A DNA stretch of 12,925 nt. It comes from Candidatus Parcubacteria bacterium (GTDB lineage Bacteria; Patescibacteriota; Minisyncoccia; Minisyncoccales; Staskawiczbacteraceae). Where the stretch lies: the NCBI GenBank assembly GCA_019658985.1, contig JAIFWS010000030.1, positions 1 to 12,925 of the forward strand. The letters run 5' to 3'. A program made the translations under genes and the position numbers. This document shows, one piece after another, positions 12,375-12,925 of this stretch. How positions within the stretch are numbered: position 1 is the first letter of the stretch; each line of letters opens with the position of its first letter. Under the pieces are notes generated by a model that saw only the letters and a list, made by a program, of their open reading frames with translations, was not told the DNA's origin and ran no database searches.

Positions 12375-12925
12375 TTAGGCTTTGCCTGCGCTTCCGAATA
12401 GCCTTATTTTCTCCTCTATTACCCGCTGAACCGCGTTAATGGGTTCCTGGAGGTATTTATAGGGAGTTATCTCGTTGCCGGCCTCAAGGGCTTTTTTCAA
12501 TGCGCCCGCGAAGGCGACCCGCGTTTCGGTATTAATGTTGATTTTAACCACCCCCAGCTGGATGGCTTTTTGAACGTCTTCATTGGGAGTGCCCGAACCG
12601 CCGTGCAAAACGAACCCGACAGAGCTTACCTTTCCCAACTCTCCCAGCCTGCCTAATTTTAAATTCGGCGATACTCCGCTTATATCCAAACCATGGAAAG
12701 TGCCCACCGACACCGCCAGCACCGAAACTCTCACCTGCTTCATATAATCTGCCATGTCCTGCGGCCGGGTTAAGTCCTCTTCCTTGATCTCAAATTTGCC
12801 TTCATATACCTTTGATGCATCGGTACCAATGCGGCCTACCTCTCCCTCAACGACAACTCCTTTCCACCTGGCCATTTCCGCTGCTTTTTTACTGAGGCTG
12901 ATATTTTCAACCAGCGTCTTCCCTT
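12375..12925 (-). CDS. fba: Class II fructose-bisphosphate aldolase (N-terminus beyond window)
   Basis: C-terminal ~183 residues of a zinc-dependent class II aldolase, which cleaves fructose-1,6-bisphosphate in glycolysis or makes it in gluconeogenesis. The frame is open to the window edge; an internal ATG at 12875 is not the start, because the upstream residues (GKTLVENISLSKKAAEMA) continue the family alignment. Visible: VVVEGEVGRIG after that helix, the metal-ligand His in SVGTFHGLD (about 12688-12708), the metal- and phosphate-binding HGGSGTP (about 12585-12605), and KININTETRVAF near 12525-12555. GatY/KbaY-type tagatose-bisphosphate aldolase is a less likely alternative. It is followed by rplY on the same strand after a ~95-nt gap holding a weak hairpin. 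Confidence 0.92.
   Translation of the reverse strand, partial: GKTLVENISLSKKAAEMARWKGVVVEGEVGRIGTDASKVYEGKFEIKEEDLTRPQDMADYMKQVRVSVLAVSVGTFHGLDISGVSPNLKLGRLGELGKVSSVGFVLHGGSGTPNEDVQKAIQLGVVKININTETRVAFAGALKKALEAGNEITPYKYLQEPINAVQRVIEEKIRLFGSAGKA

Overview
The window looks like a chromosomal piece of an uncultivated, small-genome bacterium of the Patescibacteria/CPR type, possibly Parcubacteria-related (inference). The reasons are an aspartyl-tRNA synthetase without its usual insertion domain, an EF-P with an altered tip loop, an orphan CofE-like ligase, a PolX-N-like domain on a small protein, a coiled-coil lytic transglycosylase, and tight AT-leaning gene packing. TGA is used as a normal stop, so the code is standard. 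No phage, IS, CRISPR, rRNA or tRNA gene was seen.

Layout, left to right. (1) A minus-strand operon tyrS > aspS > D,D-carboxypeptidase (positions 3524 to 1, last gene cut by the window edge). (2) A plus-strand single-gene unit 'A' (about 3621-4296) with a HAD phosphatase. (3) murC on the minus strand, broken by a 167-bp-period diverged direct repeat and a 20-nt T (A on the coding strand) tract. (4) Plus-strand unit 'B' (5773-6058) with a 55-aa two-helix membrane protein. (5) thpR (minus). (6) Plus-strand unit 'C' (6660-6991) with a 72-aa acidic protein. (7) Plus-strand genes for a PolX-N-like protein and, after an A/T-rich inverted repeat, efp. (8) Plus-strand unit 'D' (8397-8688) with a 58-aa protein. 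(9) A minus-strand operon: coiled-coil lytic transglycosylase (frameshifted near its end) > CofE-like ligase > REP/dRS3-like repeat > HAD-IB phosphatase. (10) rplY (L25) and the 3' part of a class II fructose-bisphosphate aldolase gene, both minus.

The housekeeping genes cover translation (tyrS, aspS, efp, rplY), peptidoglycan synthesis and remodelling (murC, carboxypeptidase, transglycosylase), RNA processing (thpR) and glycolysis (fba). The most unusual feature is the set of four plus-strand units A-D. Each has its own promoter-like sequence, a 35-45 nt leader, a purine-rich ribosome binding site, one short open reading frame and an immediate hairpin-plus-T-run terminator. They are slotted between housekeeping genes and look richer in GC. 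The leading housekeeping genes instead mostly lack a ribosome binding site and carry a -10-like hexamer just before the start codon.
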